A stretch of DNA of 10,930 nucleotides from Pseudomonadota bacterium (GCA_021836225.1 JAKBJA010000036.1:1-10930); one strand, 5' to 3'. Shown: positions 1 through 6,997, numbered from the stretch's first letter. Program-made: numbers and translations. Notes: generated by a model from the letters alone, not told the origin.

Positions 1-71
1 CGGGAAGGCTACAGCGGGGAAAGGCGGCGGATCGCGACGCGGCTGTCTGCATCGACAACCGCGCGCAAGGC

Positions 72-1700
72 TTAAAGTCGTTTGACTTCGATGTTGTATT
101 TCGACAGCGCGTAGCCGATCTGGCGCGGCGTCAGATTCAGCAGGCGCGCCGCTTTCGCCTGCACCCATCCGCATTGCTCCAGGGCCCACACCAGGCGCTC
201 GCGTTCAGTCATGAAGGCCGGTTCGTCGCCGCCTGGCGCCTCGCCGAAACTACTGCCGGATGGTTCCGGCATGCTGCTGCCGGAAGATGCAAGCGTGATC
301 TGAACCGGGATCGATTGCTGGGCCTGGCCATAGTGCTGCAGCACCTGCGAGAAACACTTGTTCTGCTGGCACGGCAAATCCACATCCTGGATCGCGTTGG
401 AGCGCGTCATGGTAGCGGTGCGCTCCACGCAGTTCTCCAGTTCGCGCACATTGCCGGGCCAGTTGCACTTGAGCATCACTTCCAGCGCTTCCGGCGAGAT
501 GGTGAGCTTGCGCGCGTTTTCCTTGTTGAACTTGCCGAGGAAATGCTCGACCAGCAGGGGAATGTCTTCGCGCCGTTCGCGCAGGGGCGGCAGGAAGATG
601 CTTACCACGTTGACGCGGTAATAGAGGTCGGCGCGGAAGGTGCCCTTGGCCACGTCCTCCTCCATGTTGCGGTTGGTGGCGGCGATCAGGCGCACGTCCA
701 CCTTGATCGACTTGTTGCCGCCGACGCGTTCGAATTCCCGCTCCTGCAGCACGCGCAAGAGCTTGGTCTGGAACGACGCCGAGATCTCTCCGAGCTCGTC
801 CAGGAACAGCGTGCCGCCCTGGGCCATTTCGAAGCGGCCCTTGCGTTCCTGCGTCGCGCCGGTGAACGAGCCTTTCTCGTGCCCGAACAGTTCGGATTCG
901 AGCAGGGTTTCGGACAGCGCAGCGCAGTTGACCTTGATGAAGGGTGCGTCCTTGCGCGGGCTCAGGTAGTGGATCGAGCGGGCGATGACCTCCTTGCCGG
1001 TGCCGCTTTCGCCGCGCAGCAGCACGGTCGACTTGCCGGGCGACGCCTGGTGCACTTCGGCGAACACCTCCTGCATGCGCTTGCTGCGGCCGATGACGTT
1101 GTCCAGGCTGTACTTGCCCTGCAGTTCCTTCTGCATGCGCTGCTGCCGCTGCATCAGTTCCTCGCGTTCGGCCGCCACATTTTGGTGCAGACGCGCGGTC
1201 TGTCCGATCAGGTTGGCGATCATGGCCAGAAAGCGGACATCCGATTCGAAATTCATCGGCGCGCTATCCACTTCGCGGTCCACGCTGAGCACGCCGATGG
1301 TTGCCCGTCCTTGCTTGATCGGCACGCCGATGAAGGCAACCACCCTGCCCTCGCCCAGGCTGCGCGAACCCGTGCGGTTCAGGAACAACGGCTCTTTCGC
1401 CACGTCCGGCACCACCATGGGGACGCCCGTTTCCAGGATTTTTCCGGTGATGCCCTCGCCCTTTCTAAACCGCCCGCGCTGGGCCGCCTCGGCCGACATG
1501 CCGGTGGCTTCAACAACGTGCAGCTCGCCCGACGGCTGCACCAAACTGACCATGCCCCGCCGCATCTTGAGGTGCGAGGAAAGCACGCCGAGCACTTCCC
1601 TCGCGGTCTTGTTCAGATCGAGAGATGAACTCAGTATCTTGCTGATTTCATAGATGGTTGCAAGCTCGACACTTGCCTCTAGCCTTTGGGACGCGCACAT
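72..1700 (-). CDS. nifA: NifA, sigma-54-dependent activator of nitrogen fixation genes
   Basis: A 542-residue bacterial enhancer-binding protein that activates sigma-54 RNA polymerase at nif promoters. Domains in order: an N-terminal GAF domain (about 15-170); an AAA+ domain (about 200-430) with Walker A GESGTGKE at 230-237, a sigma-54 contact loop GSFTGA at 277-282 and Walker B LFLDE at 298-302; a linker; and a C-terminal Fis-type helix-turn-helix (about 500-540). Cysteines 412, 424, 444 and 449 give C-x11-C-x19-C-x4-C. This is the pattern of oxygen-sensitive NifA, which works without NifL. ATG 1700 is chosen over the upstream in-frame ATG at 1874 because the GAF alignment begins just after it and a sigma-54 promoter lies between the two. 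A GGGG run about 10 nt upstream may serve as ribosome binding site. The loop reads GSFTGA rather than the common GAFTGA. The nifA identity is firm; the oxygen response is inferred from the cysteines. Confidence 0.95.
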   Translation of the reverse strand: MCASQRLEASVELATIYEISKILSSSLDLNKTAREVLGVLSSHLKMRRGMVSLVQPSGELHVVEATGMSAEAAQRGRFRKGEGITGKILETGVPMVVPDVAKEPLFLNRTGSRSLGEGRVVAFIGVPIKQGRATIGVLSVDREVDSAPMNFESDVRFLAMIANLIGQTARLHQNVAAEREELMQRQQRMQKELQGKYSLDNVIGRSKRMQEVFAEVHQASPGKSTVLLRGESGTGKEVIARSIHYLSPRKDAPFIKVNCAALSETLLESELFGHEKGSFTGATQERKGRFEMAQGGTLFLDELGEISASFQTKLLRVLQEREFERVGGNKSIKVDVRLIAATNRNMEEDVAKGTFRADLYYRVNVVSIFLPPLRERREDIPLLVEHFLGKFNKENARKLTISPEALEVMLKCNWPGNVRELENCVERTATMTRSNAIQDVDLPCQQNKCFSQVLQHYGQAQQSIPVQITLASSGSSMPEPSGSSFGEAPGGDEPAFMTERERLVWALEQCGWVQAKAARLLNLTPRQIGYALSKYNIEVKRL

Positions 1701-1715
1701 ATTTCTAACCCCGCT

Positions 1716-1732
1716 GGGCCGCTTTCGGGCCC
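1716..1732 (-). promoter_or_regulatory. Hairpin in the nifA leader
   Basis: The predicted nifA leader contains GGGCC-CGAAAGC-GGCCC, a perfect 5-bp GC stem with a 7-nt loop. It ends about 15 nt before the start codon and follows a run of seven T residues. It lies next to the GGGG ribosome-binding stretch, so it could influence translation or mRNA stability. This is only a structural observation, and a stem this short can occur by chance in GC-rich DNA. Confidence 0.35.
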
Positions 1733-1769
1733 GTAAAAAAACAAATCTGACTGCCGTGTCTTTTATGCA

Positions 1770-1785
1770 TGCAAATAATGTGCCA
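1770..1785 (-). promoter_or_regulatory. Sigma-54 (-24/-12) promoter of nifA
   Basis: On the minus strand the sequence TGGCAC-ATTAT-TTGCA matches the sigma-54 consensus, with the invariant GG and GC dinucleotides exactly 10 nt apart. Transcription would start near 1759, leaving a leader of about 59 nt before the nifA ATG at 1700. A second TGGCAC sits directly upstream (1786-1791) but is out of register with any GC element. No TGT-N10-ACA NifA enhancer or convincing NtrC site was found in the intergenic gap, so the activator (NtrC, NifA itself or another) is not shown by the sequence. Confidence 0.85.
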
Positions 1786-1840
1786 GTGCCATTACACCGC
1801 GCAGGGTAGAAAACCGGACAGCCATTCTTGTGCGGCAAGC

Positions 1841-1873
1841 TGAACAAAGCCCGCGCACGCGCGGTTTTGTTCA
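1841..1873 (-). terminator. Hairpin terminator after the VOC gene
   Basis: An inverted repeat starts 12 nt beyond the stop codon of the VOC gene. The arms TGAACAAA and TTTGTTCA flank a GC-rich inner stem with one G-T pair, one bulged C and a CACG loop. On the minus strand the descending arm reads GCGCGGGCTTTGTT, as in many intrinsic terminators, but the U-rich part lies inside the stem and no further T run follows. It separates the tesA-ychJ-VOC transcript from the nifA promoter. It may work in both directions. Confidence 0.6.
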
Positions 1874-1884
1874 TGCAATCGTCC

Positions 1885-2325
1885 CTACAGCTTCAGTGCG
1901 CCTACATAGGCTACCGCCCCCGGGTCGTCGCGCCACAGGGCCGGATCCGCATCGACATACAGCTCGATCAGGATGCCGTCGGGGTCGTGGCAATACAGCG
2001 ACTGGCTGACGCGATGGTCGGACTGGCCGGCGAGTTCGACGCCGTGCGCGGCAAGCTGGTCGCGGCAGGCGCGCAGTTCGTCCAGCGAATCGCCGACCTT
2101 GAACGCCAGGTGATACAGGCCGATCTGATGATCCTCGGGCGACTGCGCCTGCGCACCGATCTCCAGCAGCGCGAGGTCGTGATGGTTCTCGCCGCACGAG
2201 AAGAACACCATGCGGCCGCCGTGGCGCGCGACTTCCTTCAGGCCCAGCACGTCGCGGTAGAACGGCACCGACGTCTCGAGGCTGCGTACTTTCAATACGG
2301 CATGGCCTAGCTTGAGCGCCCGCAT
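1885..2325 (-). CDS. VOC-superfamily protein, extradiol dioxygenase-like
   Basis: A 146-residue single-module vicinal-oxygen-chelate protein made of two beta-alpha-beta-beta-beta repeats (about 5-55 and 68-125). Candidate metal ligands are His8, His72 and Glu121, the His-His-Glu set of extradiol ring-cleavage dioxygenases. The stretch from His104 through Leu110-Tyr111 to Asp114-Pro115-x-Gly117 and Glu121 follows the extradiol dioxygenase signature closely, apart from a Ser where the pattern wants another small residue two positions before His104. The ATG at 2325 is preceded 8 nt upstream by a strong AAGGAG, and the upstream in-frame extension is coding sequence of ychJ in another frame. It lies 10 nt after ychJ in the tesA-ychJ-VOC run and ends at a hairpin. 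The substrate is unknown: catechol-type cleavage, glyoxalase-like isomerisation and thiol transfer are all seen in this fold. No aromatic degradation genes are nearby. Confidence 0.85.
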   Translation of the reverse strand: MRALKLGHAVLKVRSLETSVPFYRDVLGLKEVARHGGRMVFFSCGENHHDLALLEIGAQAQSPEDHQIGLYHLAFKVGDSLDELRACRDQLAAHGVELAGQSDHRVSQSLYCHDPDGILIELYVDADPALWRDDPGAVAYVGALKL

Positions 2326-2335
2326 CCCGACTCCT

Positions 2336-2719
2336 TCATTCGTGAATATCGCCGTCGACATACAGCCAGCGGCCGTCCCGCTTCTCGAAGCGGCTGGTCT
2401 CGTGCAACTTGAACGCACGGCCGTTGAGCTTGTAGCGGGCGACGAATTCCACTGTCGCATGGGTCTCGCCCAGCGGCGTGTGCGCCTTGAGCGACAGCCC
2501 CAGCCATTGCGGACGCGGCGGAACACCAAGTCCGAGCGAGGCGGGACAGGTATCGGGATGCCAGGTCGCGCGCAGATAATCCTCGAGTCCCAACACATAG
2601 GCACTGTAGCGCGAACGCATCAGCCGTTCGGCATCTGGCGCCGGCTCGCCGGCGTGATAGCGACCGCAACAGTCCGCCAAGGCGCGCCCCGAGCCGCACG
2701 GGCAGGCAGGCTCGCTCAA
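2336..2719 (-). CDS. ychJ: YchJ family protein (UPF0225) with N-terminal SEC-C motif
   Basis: A 127-residue protein like E. coli YchJ: a zinc-binding SEC-C-type motif at the N-terminus (Cys6, Cys8, Cys17, Cys18) followed by an NTF2-like domain that begins with the family hallmark LMRSRYSAYV (33-42). No molecular function is established for the family. The start is the unusual TTG at 2719, which keeps the cysteine motif; the first in-frame ATG (Met34) would remove it. TTG overlaps the tesA TGA as TTGA, with GGTGA about 9 nt upstream, so translation is probably coupled to tesA. The last motif cysteine is followed by no histidine, giving C-x-C-x8-C-C. The protein ends at GDIHE without the second C-terminal SEC-C motif of the 152-residue E. 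coli protein. It is co-directional with the VOC gene 10 nt downstream. Confidence 0.88.
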   Translation of the reverse strand: MSEPACPCGSGRALADCCGRYHAGEPAPDAERLMRSRYSAYVLGLEDYLRATWHPDTCPASLGLGVPPRPQWLGLSLKAHTPLGETHATVEFVARYKLNGRAFKLHETSRFEKRDGRWLYVDGDIHE

Positions 2720-3345
2720 GGCTTTTTCACCGGGCAGTGACGCAGCTTGGGCCGGATGTGCGGCCACACTGCATCCAGCATTTTCGGCTGCGCCTTTTCG
2801 TTGGGGTGGATGCCGTCGGCCTGCATCATGCCGTCCTTGACACCCACGCCGCAGACGAAGCACGGCACGCGAACGATCTTCTCCTCGCGTGCCACGTCGA
2901 CATACAGCTTCGCCACCGCATCGGCGTACGGCTTGCCGTAGTTGGGCAGCACCGGCGCTTCGAGCAGCGCCACCCAGGCGCCGGCGGCCCTGGCCTGGCG
3001 GATCATGGTTTGCAGATTCTGCCTGATCACCGCCGGCGGCGTGCCGCGCAGGGCATCGTTGCCGCCGAGCTCGATCAGCACGCCGTGCGGCCGGTGCCGA
3101 TCCAGCGCCGGCTGCAGGCGCAAGAGGCCGTTCTGCGTGGTGTCGCCGGTGATGCTGGCGTTGATCGCGCGCCACTGCGGTGCGGTTTTCTTCAAACGCG
3201 CATCGAGCAGCTCGACCCAACCCTGCCCCGGCGCGAGGCCATATCCGGAACTCAGGCTGTCGCCGACAATCAACACAGAGCACGAACTGGCCAGTGCCCA
3301 GCCCGGCAACCACAGCACCCATAGCAACCACAAGCGATAATTCAT
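2716..3345 (-). CDS. tesA: Periplasmic SGNH esterase (TesA/arylesterase/lysophospholipase)
   Basis: A 209-residue SGNH hydrolase that cleaves acyl esters or thioesters, exported by an N-terminal signal peptide (1-19, hydrophobic LWLLWVLWLPGW core, likely cleavage after ALA). All catalytic blocks are present: GDSLSSGYG with nucleophile Ser30, the oxyanion Gly67 in ITGDTT, GGND with Asn96, and DGIH with Asp177 and His180. ATG 3345 is chosen because it begins the signal peptide and has AAGG about 9 nt upstream; the longer open frame extends into ybbA on the other strand. The gene diverges from ybbA-ybbP with 28 bp between start codons, the same neighbourhood as E. coli tesA. The 3' end overlaps ychJ by 4 nt. 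In E. coli, TesA has thioesterase I, protease I and lysophospholipase L1 activities; the natural substrate here is not determined. Confidence 0.93.
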   Translation of the reverse strand: MNYRLWLLWVLWLPGWALASSCSVLIVGDSLSSGYGLAPGQGWVELLDARLKKTAPQWRAINASITGDTTQNGLLRLQPALDRHRPHGVLIELGGNDALRGTPPAVIRQNLQTMIRQARAAGAWVALLEAPVLPNYGKPYADAVAKLYVDVAREEKIVRVPCFVCGVGVKDGMMQADGIHPNEKAQPKMLDAVWPHIRPKLRHCPVKKP

Positions 3346-3373
3346 CCATTGACCTTCATCTGATCCCAACCCA

Positions 3374-4081
3374 ATGACGCCTCTCGACAGTGCCCAGTTC
3401 CCCAACGCCGTGGTCGCCGCCCGCGCCCTGTCCCAGCAGGTGCCGACTGCCGACGGTCTGCTCGCCATCCTGAGCGAAGTCGAGCTTGCCGTCCAGGCGG
3501 GCGAAACGCTGGCCATTACCGGCGCCTCGGGTTCCGGCAAGTCCACCCTGCTCGGCCTTTTGGCCGGGCTCGACCAGCCGTCGGCAGGCGAGATCATGCT
3601 GCTCGGCCAGCGCCTCGGCAATCTGGACGAGGACGCCCGCGCGCGGCTGCGCGCCGGCCGCATCGGCTTCGTGTTCCAGTCGTTCCAGTTGCTGCCCGCG
3701 CTCACCGCGCTGGAAAACATCCTGCTGCCGCTGGAACTCGCCGGCCGCGCCGACGCGCGCGAACGCGCCGCTCACTGGCTCGACCGCGTCGGGCTTTCCG
3801 CCCGCGCCGGCCACACACCGCGCCAACTCTCCGGCGGCGAGCAGCAGCGCGTCGCCATCGCGCGCGCCTTCGCCACCGACCCCGAAATCGTGTTCGCCGA
3901 CGAGCCCACCGGCAACCTCGACGCCGACACCGGCGCGCGCATCATCGACCTGCTGTTCGAACTCAACACCTCCGCGCACACCACGCTGATCCTGGTCACC
4001 CACGACGATGCGCTCGCCTCGCGCTGCCAGCGCCGGCTGCACCTGGTTGCCGGCCGCGTGCACGAGACGGCCCTCGCATGA
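3374..4081 (+). CDS. ybbA: ABC transporter ATP-binding protein YbbA
   Basis: A 235-residue ATPase of the MacB/LolD/YbbA group, which powers FtsX-type permeases that act on periplasmic or membrane substrates rather than pumping solutes through a pore. Visible motifs: Walker A GASGSGKST at 50-58, Q-loop Gln102 in FVFQSF, signature LSGGEQQ at 152-158, Walker B IVFADE at 172-177, and H-loop His210 in LVTHD. The stop overlaps the ybbP start as ATGA, so the two subunits are translationally coupled. No clear ribosome binding site precedes ATG 3374, but the protein aligns with E. coli YbbA to near its N-terminus. The divergent tesA start is only 28 bp away, so the promoter must overlap the neighbouring coding region or the start of the transcript lies very close to the ATG. 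The transported substrate is unknown. Confidence 0.94.
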   Translation: MTPLDSAQFPNAVVAARALSQQVPTADGLLAILSEVELAVQAGETLAITGASGSGKSTLLGLLAGLDQPSAGEIMLLGQRLGNLDEDARARLRAGRIGFVFQSFQLLPALTALENILLPLELAGRADARERAAHWLDRVGLSARAGHTPRQLSGGEQQRVAIARAFATDPEIVFADEPTGNLDADTGARIIDLLFELNTSAHTTLILVTHDDALASRCQRRLHLVAGRVHETALA

Positions 4082-6567
4082 GCTTCGCCAGGCTCGGACT
4101 CTGGCTGCTGCGGCGCGAACGCACCCTGAAGGGCATAAACGCCAGCGGCGAATGGCGCGTGCTGCTGCTGGCGCTGATCATCGGCGTCGGCAGCGTCTCC
4201 ACCACCGGCTTTCTCGGCGACCGCATCAAGCGCGCGATGAGCGAACAGGGCGCGAGCTTCCTCGGCGCCGACCTGCTCGTCACCAGCCCGCGGCCGATCG
4301 GTGCGTGGCCTGCCCACAGCCTGCGCACCAGCAGCGCGCTCGAGTTCGCCAGCATGGTCAGTCGCGGCGACGCCTTCCAGCTGGCGACCGTGCGCGCAGT
4401 CGACGCCGCCTACCCGCTGCGCGGCGAGGTGCGCATCGCCGACCGTCCCTTCGAGGCCGGCACACCGCGCCCGGCGCAGCCGCCGCCCGGCGCGGTCTAT
4501 GTCGACCAGGAACTGCTGACGCTCCTGAATGCCGCGGTCGGCGATGCGGTGCAGATCGGCGAATCCACGTTCCGCATCGCCGGCGTGGTGGTCGAGGAAC
4601 CGGGCCAGCTCGGCGGCGTGTTCGGTTTTGCCCCACGCGTGTTCCTGCGCGCAGACGAAATCGAAGCCACCCGCGTGCTGCAACCCGGCAGCCGGCTCAC
4701 CTACCTCTACCAGTTCGCCGGCGAGCCGGAGCCGCTCTCTCATTTCAGTGCCGCACTGAAGCCGATCCTGGAAACCACCCAGCGCCTGATCGGCTCGCGC
4801 GACGGCGTCGAAACCCTGCGCGGGGCGTTTGCCAACGCCGACCATTACCTGCAGCTCACCGCACTGATCAGCCTCTTGCTGTCGGTGGCGGCCATCGCCA
4901 TCGCCGCGCACCGGCACGCACTGCGCCATTACGACCAGGCCGCGCTGCTGCGCTGCATGGGCGCCACCACCGCGCAATTGCGCGTGCTCTATGCCGTGCA
5001 GCTGCTCACCCTGGGGCTGTTGGGCAGCCTCGCCGGCGTGGCGATCGGCGCGCTGATGCAGCAGGCGCTGGCCGGGCTGATCCTGCCGGATGCCGTCACC
5101 CGCCTGCCCTCGCTCGGCGTTGCACCAGTCGGGGTCGCCGTGGTCAGCGGTCTGCTGGCACTCGCGGGCGCCAGCCTGCCCGCGCTGATGCGCCTGATCC
5201 GGGTACCGCCGCTGAGGGTGCTGCGGCGCGACCTGCCGCCGCTGCCCGCTGCGGCCTGGCTCAGCGCCAGCGTCAGCGGCTCGGCGCTGCTGATCCTGAT
5301 CGCGTGGTACGCCGGTGACGCCAAGCTGGTCGCCGGCTTTGTCGGCGCGCTCGCTGCGCTGGTCATCGTGCTGATGCTACTGGCGCGGCTGGCGCTGGTG
5401 GCCGGACGCGGCGTGCAGAAAATCAGCTACGGCCCGCTGCGATTCGGTCTCGCGCAGATGCTGCGCCATCGCTTCGACAGCACCCTGCAGCTCGGCGCCT
5501 TCACCCTGGCGTTGTTCCTGGTGGCCCTGCTGGCGCTGGTGCGCAGCGACCTCATCGACGGCTGGCGCCAGCAGCTGCCGGAAAACGCGCCGAACTATTT
5601 CCTGGTGAACATCGCGCCGCACCAGCAGCAGGCCGTAGCCGATTTCCTCGCCGAGCACCGCCTCGAAGCCTCCGAGCTCTATCCCATGGTGCGCGGCCGC
5701 CTGGTCAGCAAGAACGGCATACCCATCGCCGACACGCTGCCGCCGGAAGCGCGCGACAGCAACACCCTGCGGCGCGAGCTCAACCTCACCTGGACCGCCA
5801 CCCTGCCCGCCAACAACGCCATACTGGCCGGAACCTGGCATGGGGAGCGCCGCGGCCCGGAGATCTCGGTCGAATCCGGCATGGCCGAGCGGCTGAACCT
5901 CGCCCTCGGCGACACGCTCGGCTTCGAGTCCGGCGACCAGACGATCGCTGCGCGCATCAGCAGCATCCGCAGCGTGAAATGGGAATCGATGCAGCCCAAC
6001 TTCTTCGTCATCTTCGCCCCCGGCCAACTCGACACCCTGCCCGCCAGTTCGATCGCCAGCGTCTACGTGCCGCCGGACGCCGCCGACATGCTGCCCGGTT
6101 TCGTCAAGACCTTCCCCGGCATCACCATCCTCGCCCTCGACAAGCTGATCGCCAACATCGAGGCGGTGTTCGCGCAGATCATCGGCGCGATCCAGCTGCT
6201 GCTGGGATTCCTGCTCGCCGCCGGCATGGCGGTGGTCGTCGCCACGCTCCTGGCCAGCCTCGACGCGCGCCAGCAGGAAGCGGTGTTGCTGCGCACCCTG
6301 GGCGCCCAGCGCGCCTATCTGGCGAAGGGGCTGTGGAGCGAGTTCATCGCGCTCGGCGTACTGGCCGGTCTGCTCGCCAGCGTCTGCGCCGAAATCGCGA
6401 TGGCGCTCATCGCCGATCGGCTGTTCGATCTGCCGGTTCGCCTCCATCCGTGGCTGTGGCTCGCTCTTCCCACGGCCGGCGCGCTGCTGGTGGGCATGAG
6501 CGGCTGGCTCACCACGCGCCACATAACCCGGGTGCCGCCGATGCAGTCGATCCGGGCGCTGGGGTGA
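4078..6567 (+). CDS. ybbP: FtsX-type ABC permease YbbP
   Basis: An 829-residue inner-membrane permease, close in size to E. coli YbbP (804). One transmembrane helix lies near the N-terminus (about 28-46), followed by a periplasmic domain. A first FtsX block of three helices (about 258-375) comes next, then a middle group of helices (about 393-490), a second periplasmic domain (about 500-705), and a final FtsX block of three helices (about 710-825). This gives roughly ten membrane segments in two FtsX-like halves in a single chain. It starts inside the ybbA stop (ATGA), so it forms the ATPase-permease pair with YbbA. The tesA-ybbA-ybbP neighbourhood has suggested a role in envelope lipid or ester metabolism, but this is inference. 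The helix positions are estimates by eye. Confidence 0.93.
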   Translation: MSFARLGLWLLRRERTLKGINASGEWRVLLLALIIGVGSVSTTGFLGDRIKRAMSEQGASFLGADLLVTSPRPIGAWPAHSLRTSSALEFASMVSRGDAFQLATVRAVDAAYPLRGEVRIADRPFEAGTPRPAQPPPGAVYVDQELLTLLNAAVGDAVQIGESTFRIAGVVVEEPGQLGGVFGFAPRVFLRADEIEATRVLQPGSRLTYLYQFAGEPEPLSHFSAALKPILETTQRLIGSRDGVETLRGAFANADHYLQLTALISLLLSVAAIAIAAHRHALRHYDQAALLRCMGATTAQLRVLYAVQLLTLGLLGSLAGVAIGALMQQALAGLILPDAVTRLPSLGVAPVGVAVVSGLLALAGASLPALMRLIRVPPLRVLRRDLPPLPAAAWLSASVSGSALLILIAWYAGDAKLVAGFVGALAALVIVLMLLARLALVAGRGVQKISYGPLRFGLAQMLRHRFDSTLQLGAFTLALFLVALLALVRSDLIDGWRQQLPENAPNYFLVNIAPHQQQAVADFLAEHRLEASELYPMVRGRLVSKNGIPIADTLPPEARDSNTLRRELNLTWTATLPANNAILAGTWHGERRGPEISVESGMAERLNLALGDTLGFESGDQTIAARISSIRSVKWESMQPNFFVIFAPGQLDTLPASSIASVYVPPDAADMLPGFVKTFPGITILALDKLIANIEAVFAQIIGAIQLLLGFLLAAGMAVVVATLLASLDARQQEAVLLRTLGAQRAYLAKGLWSEFIALGVLAGLLASVCAEIAMALIADRLFDLPVRLHPWLWLALPTAGALLVGMSGWLTTRHITRVPPMQSIRALG

Positions 6568-6649
6568 AGCCTCGAAAGCGTTCGATCCCCCCGTGCGGAC
6601 AAAACGCCCTAAGATTGATCATTAACGAAAAAACAAACTGGAGAACTTC

Positions 6650-6967
6650 ATGAAGAGCGTACTCGCCGCCCTCGCTTCGGCCCTGTTGTCCATTTCGGCA
6701 TTTGCGGCCGACTCCGCATGCCTGACCACAGCGGCCGAGAAAAAGCTTTCCGGCGCGGCTAGGCACAGCTTCGTCAAGAAATGCGTCCGCGATCGCTGCG
6801 AGGCGGGCGCTGCGGAGAAGAAGCTGGCGGGCGCCGTGAAGAACAGCTTCACGAAAAAGTGCATGGCCGAGGGCCTGGAGCCTTTCTGCACCGAGCAGGC
6901 GGTTTCGAAGAAGCTGGCCGGTGCGGCGAAGAGCAGCTACTTGAAGAAATGCCAGTCCGGGAACTAG
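6650..6967 (+). CDS. psiF: Secreted PsiF-repeat protein with three repeats
   Basis: A 105-residue exported protein with a signal peptide at 1-20 (MKSVLAAL through SAFA-A). The mature part is almost entirely three copies of the PsiF repeat, each C-x20-C: residues 24-45, 50-71 and 80-101. Each has the core KKLxGAxxxSF/Y followed by xKKC. The linkers are 4 and 8 residues. E. coli PsiF, a phosphate-starvation-induced protein of unknown function, has two such repeats. GGAG lies about 6 nt before ATG 6650. A gap of 82 bp separates it from ybbP, enough for its own promoter, but I see no Pho box there and only a weak TAAGAT at 6610. It converges on trhO. The family call is firm from the repeats; the phosphate link is inherited from E. 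coli and not shown here. Confidence 0.85.
   Translation: MKSVLAALASALLSISAFAADSACLTTAAEKKLSGAARHSFVKKCVRDRCEAGAAEKKLAGAVKNSFTKKCMAEGLEPFCTEQAVSKKLAGAAKSSYLKKCQSGN
6719..6952 (+). repeat. Three PsiF protein repeats (C-x20-C)
   Basis: Coding repeats at 6719-6784, 6797-6862 and 6887-6952, each 66 nt and 22 codons. Cysteines sit at the first and last position of every copy, and the KKL(A/S)GA core is shared. Six cysteines in total could form one disulfide per repeat in the periplasm. The copies differ at many codons, so this is an old protein-level duplication rather than a recent DNA repeat. Confidence 0.85.
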
Positions 6968-6997
6968 GCTTTCACCCGCCCCGCACCACCATGTCCC

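Noticed and set aside
1..71. Open plus-strand frame ending with TAA at 73-75, perhaps the 3' end of a convergent gene
   Set aside because: Only 24 codons are visible and the composition is not distinctive, so it cannot be told from chance.
174..1628. Long open frame of 484 codons on the plus strand opposite nifA
   Set aside because: It is antisense to a clear NifA with all motifs, has low-complexity His/Arg/Ala-rich composition typical of GC-rich shadow frames, and resembles no family.
1779..1796. TGT...ACA pair resembling a NifA upstream activator sequence
   Set aside because: The spacer is 12 nt instead of 10 and the element overlaps the sigma-54 -24 box, where an enhancer would not act.
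1701..1874. N-terminal extension of NifA to the in-frame ATG at 1874
   Set aside because: The extra 58 residues have no family match, would start inside the terminator hairpin and would place the sigma-54 promoter within coding sequence.
3772..4977. Long minus-strand open frame of 401 codons under ybbA/ybbP
   Set aside because: It is the reverse of two well-supported ABC transporter genes and has no recognisable domain.
5377..6522. Long minus-strand open frame of 381 codons under ybbP
   Set aside because: It is antisense to the FtsX permease, rich in Gly, Gln and Arg, with no domain pattern.
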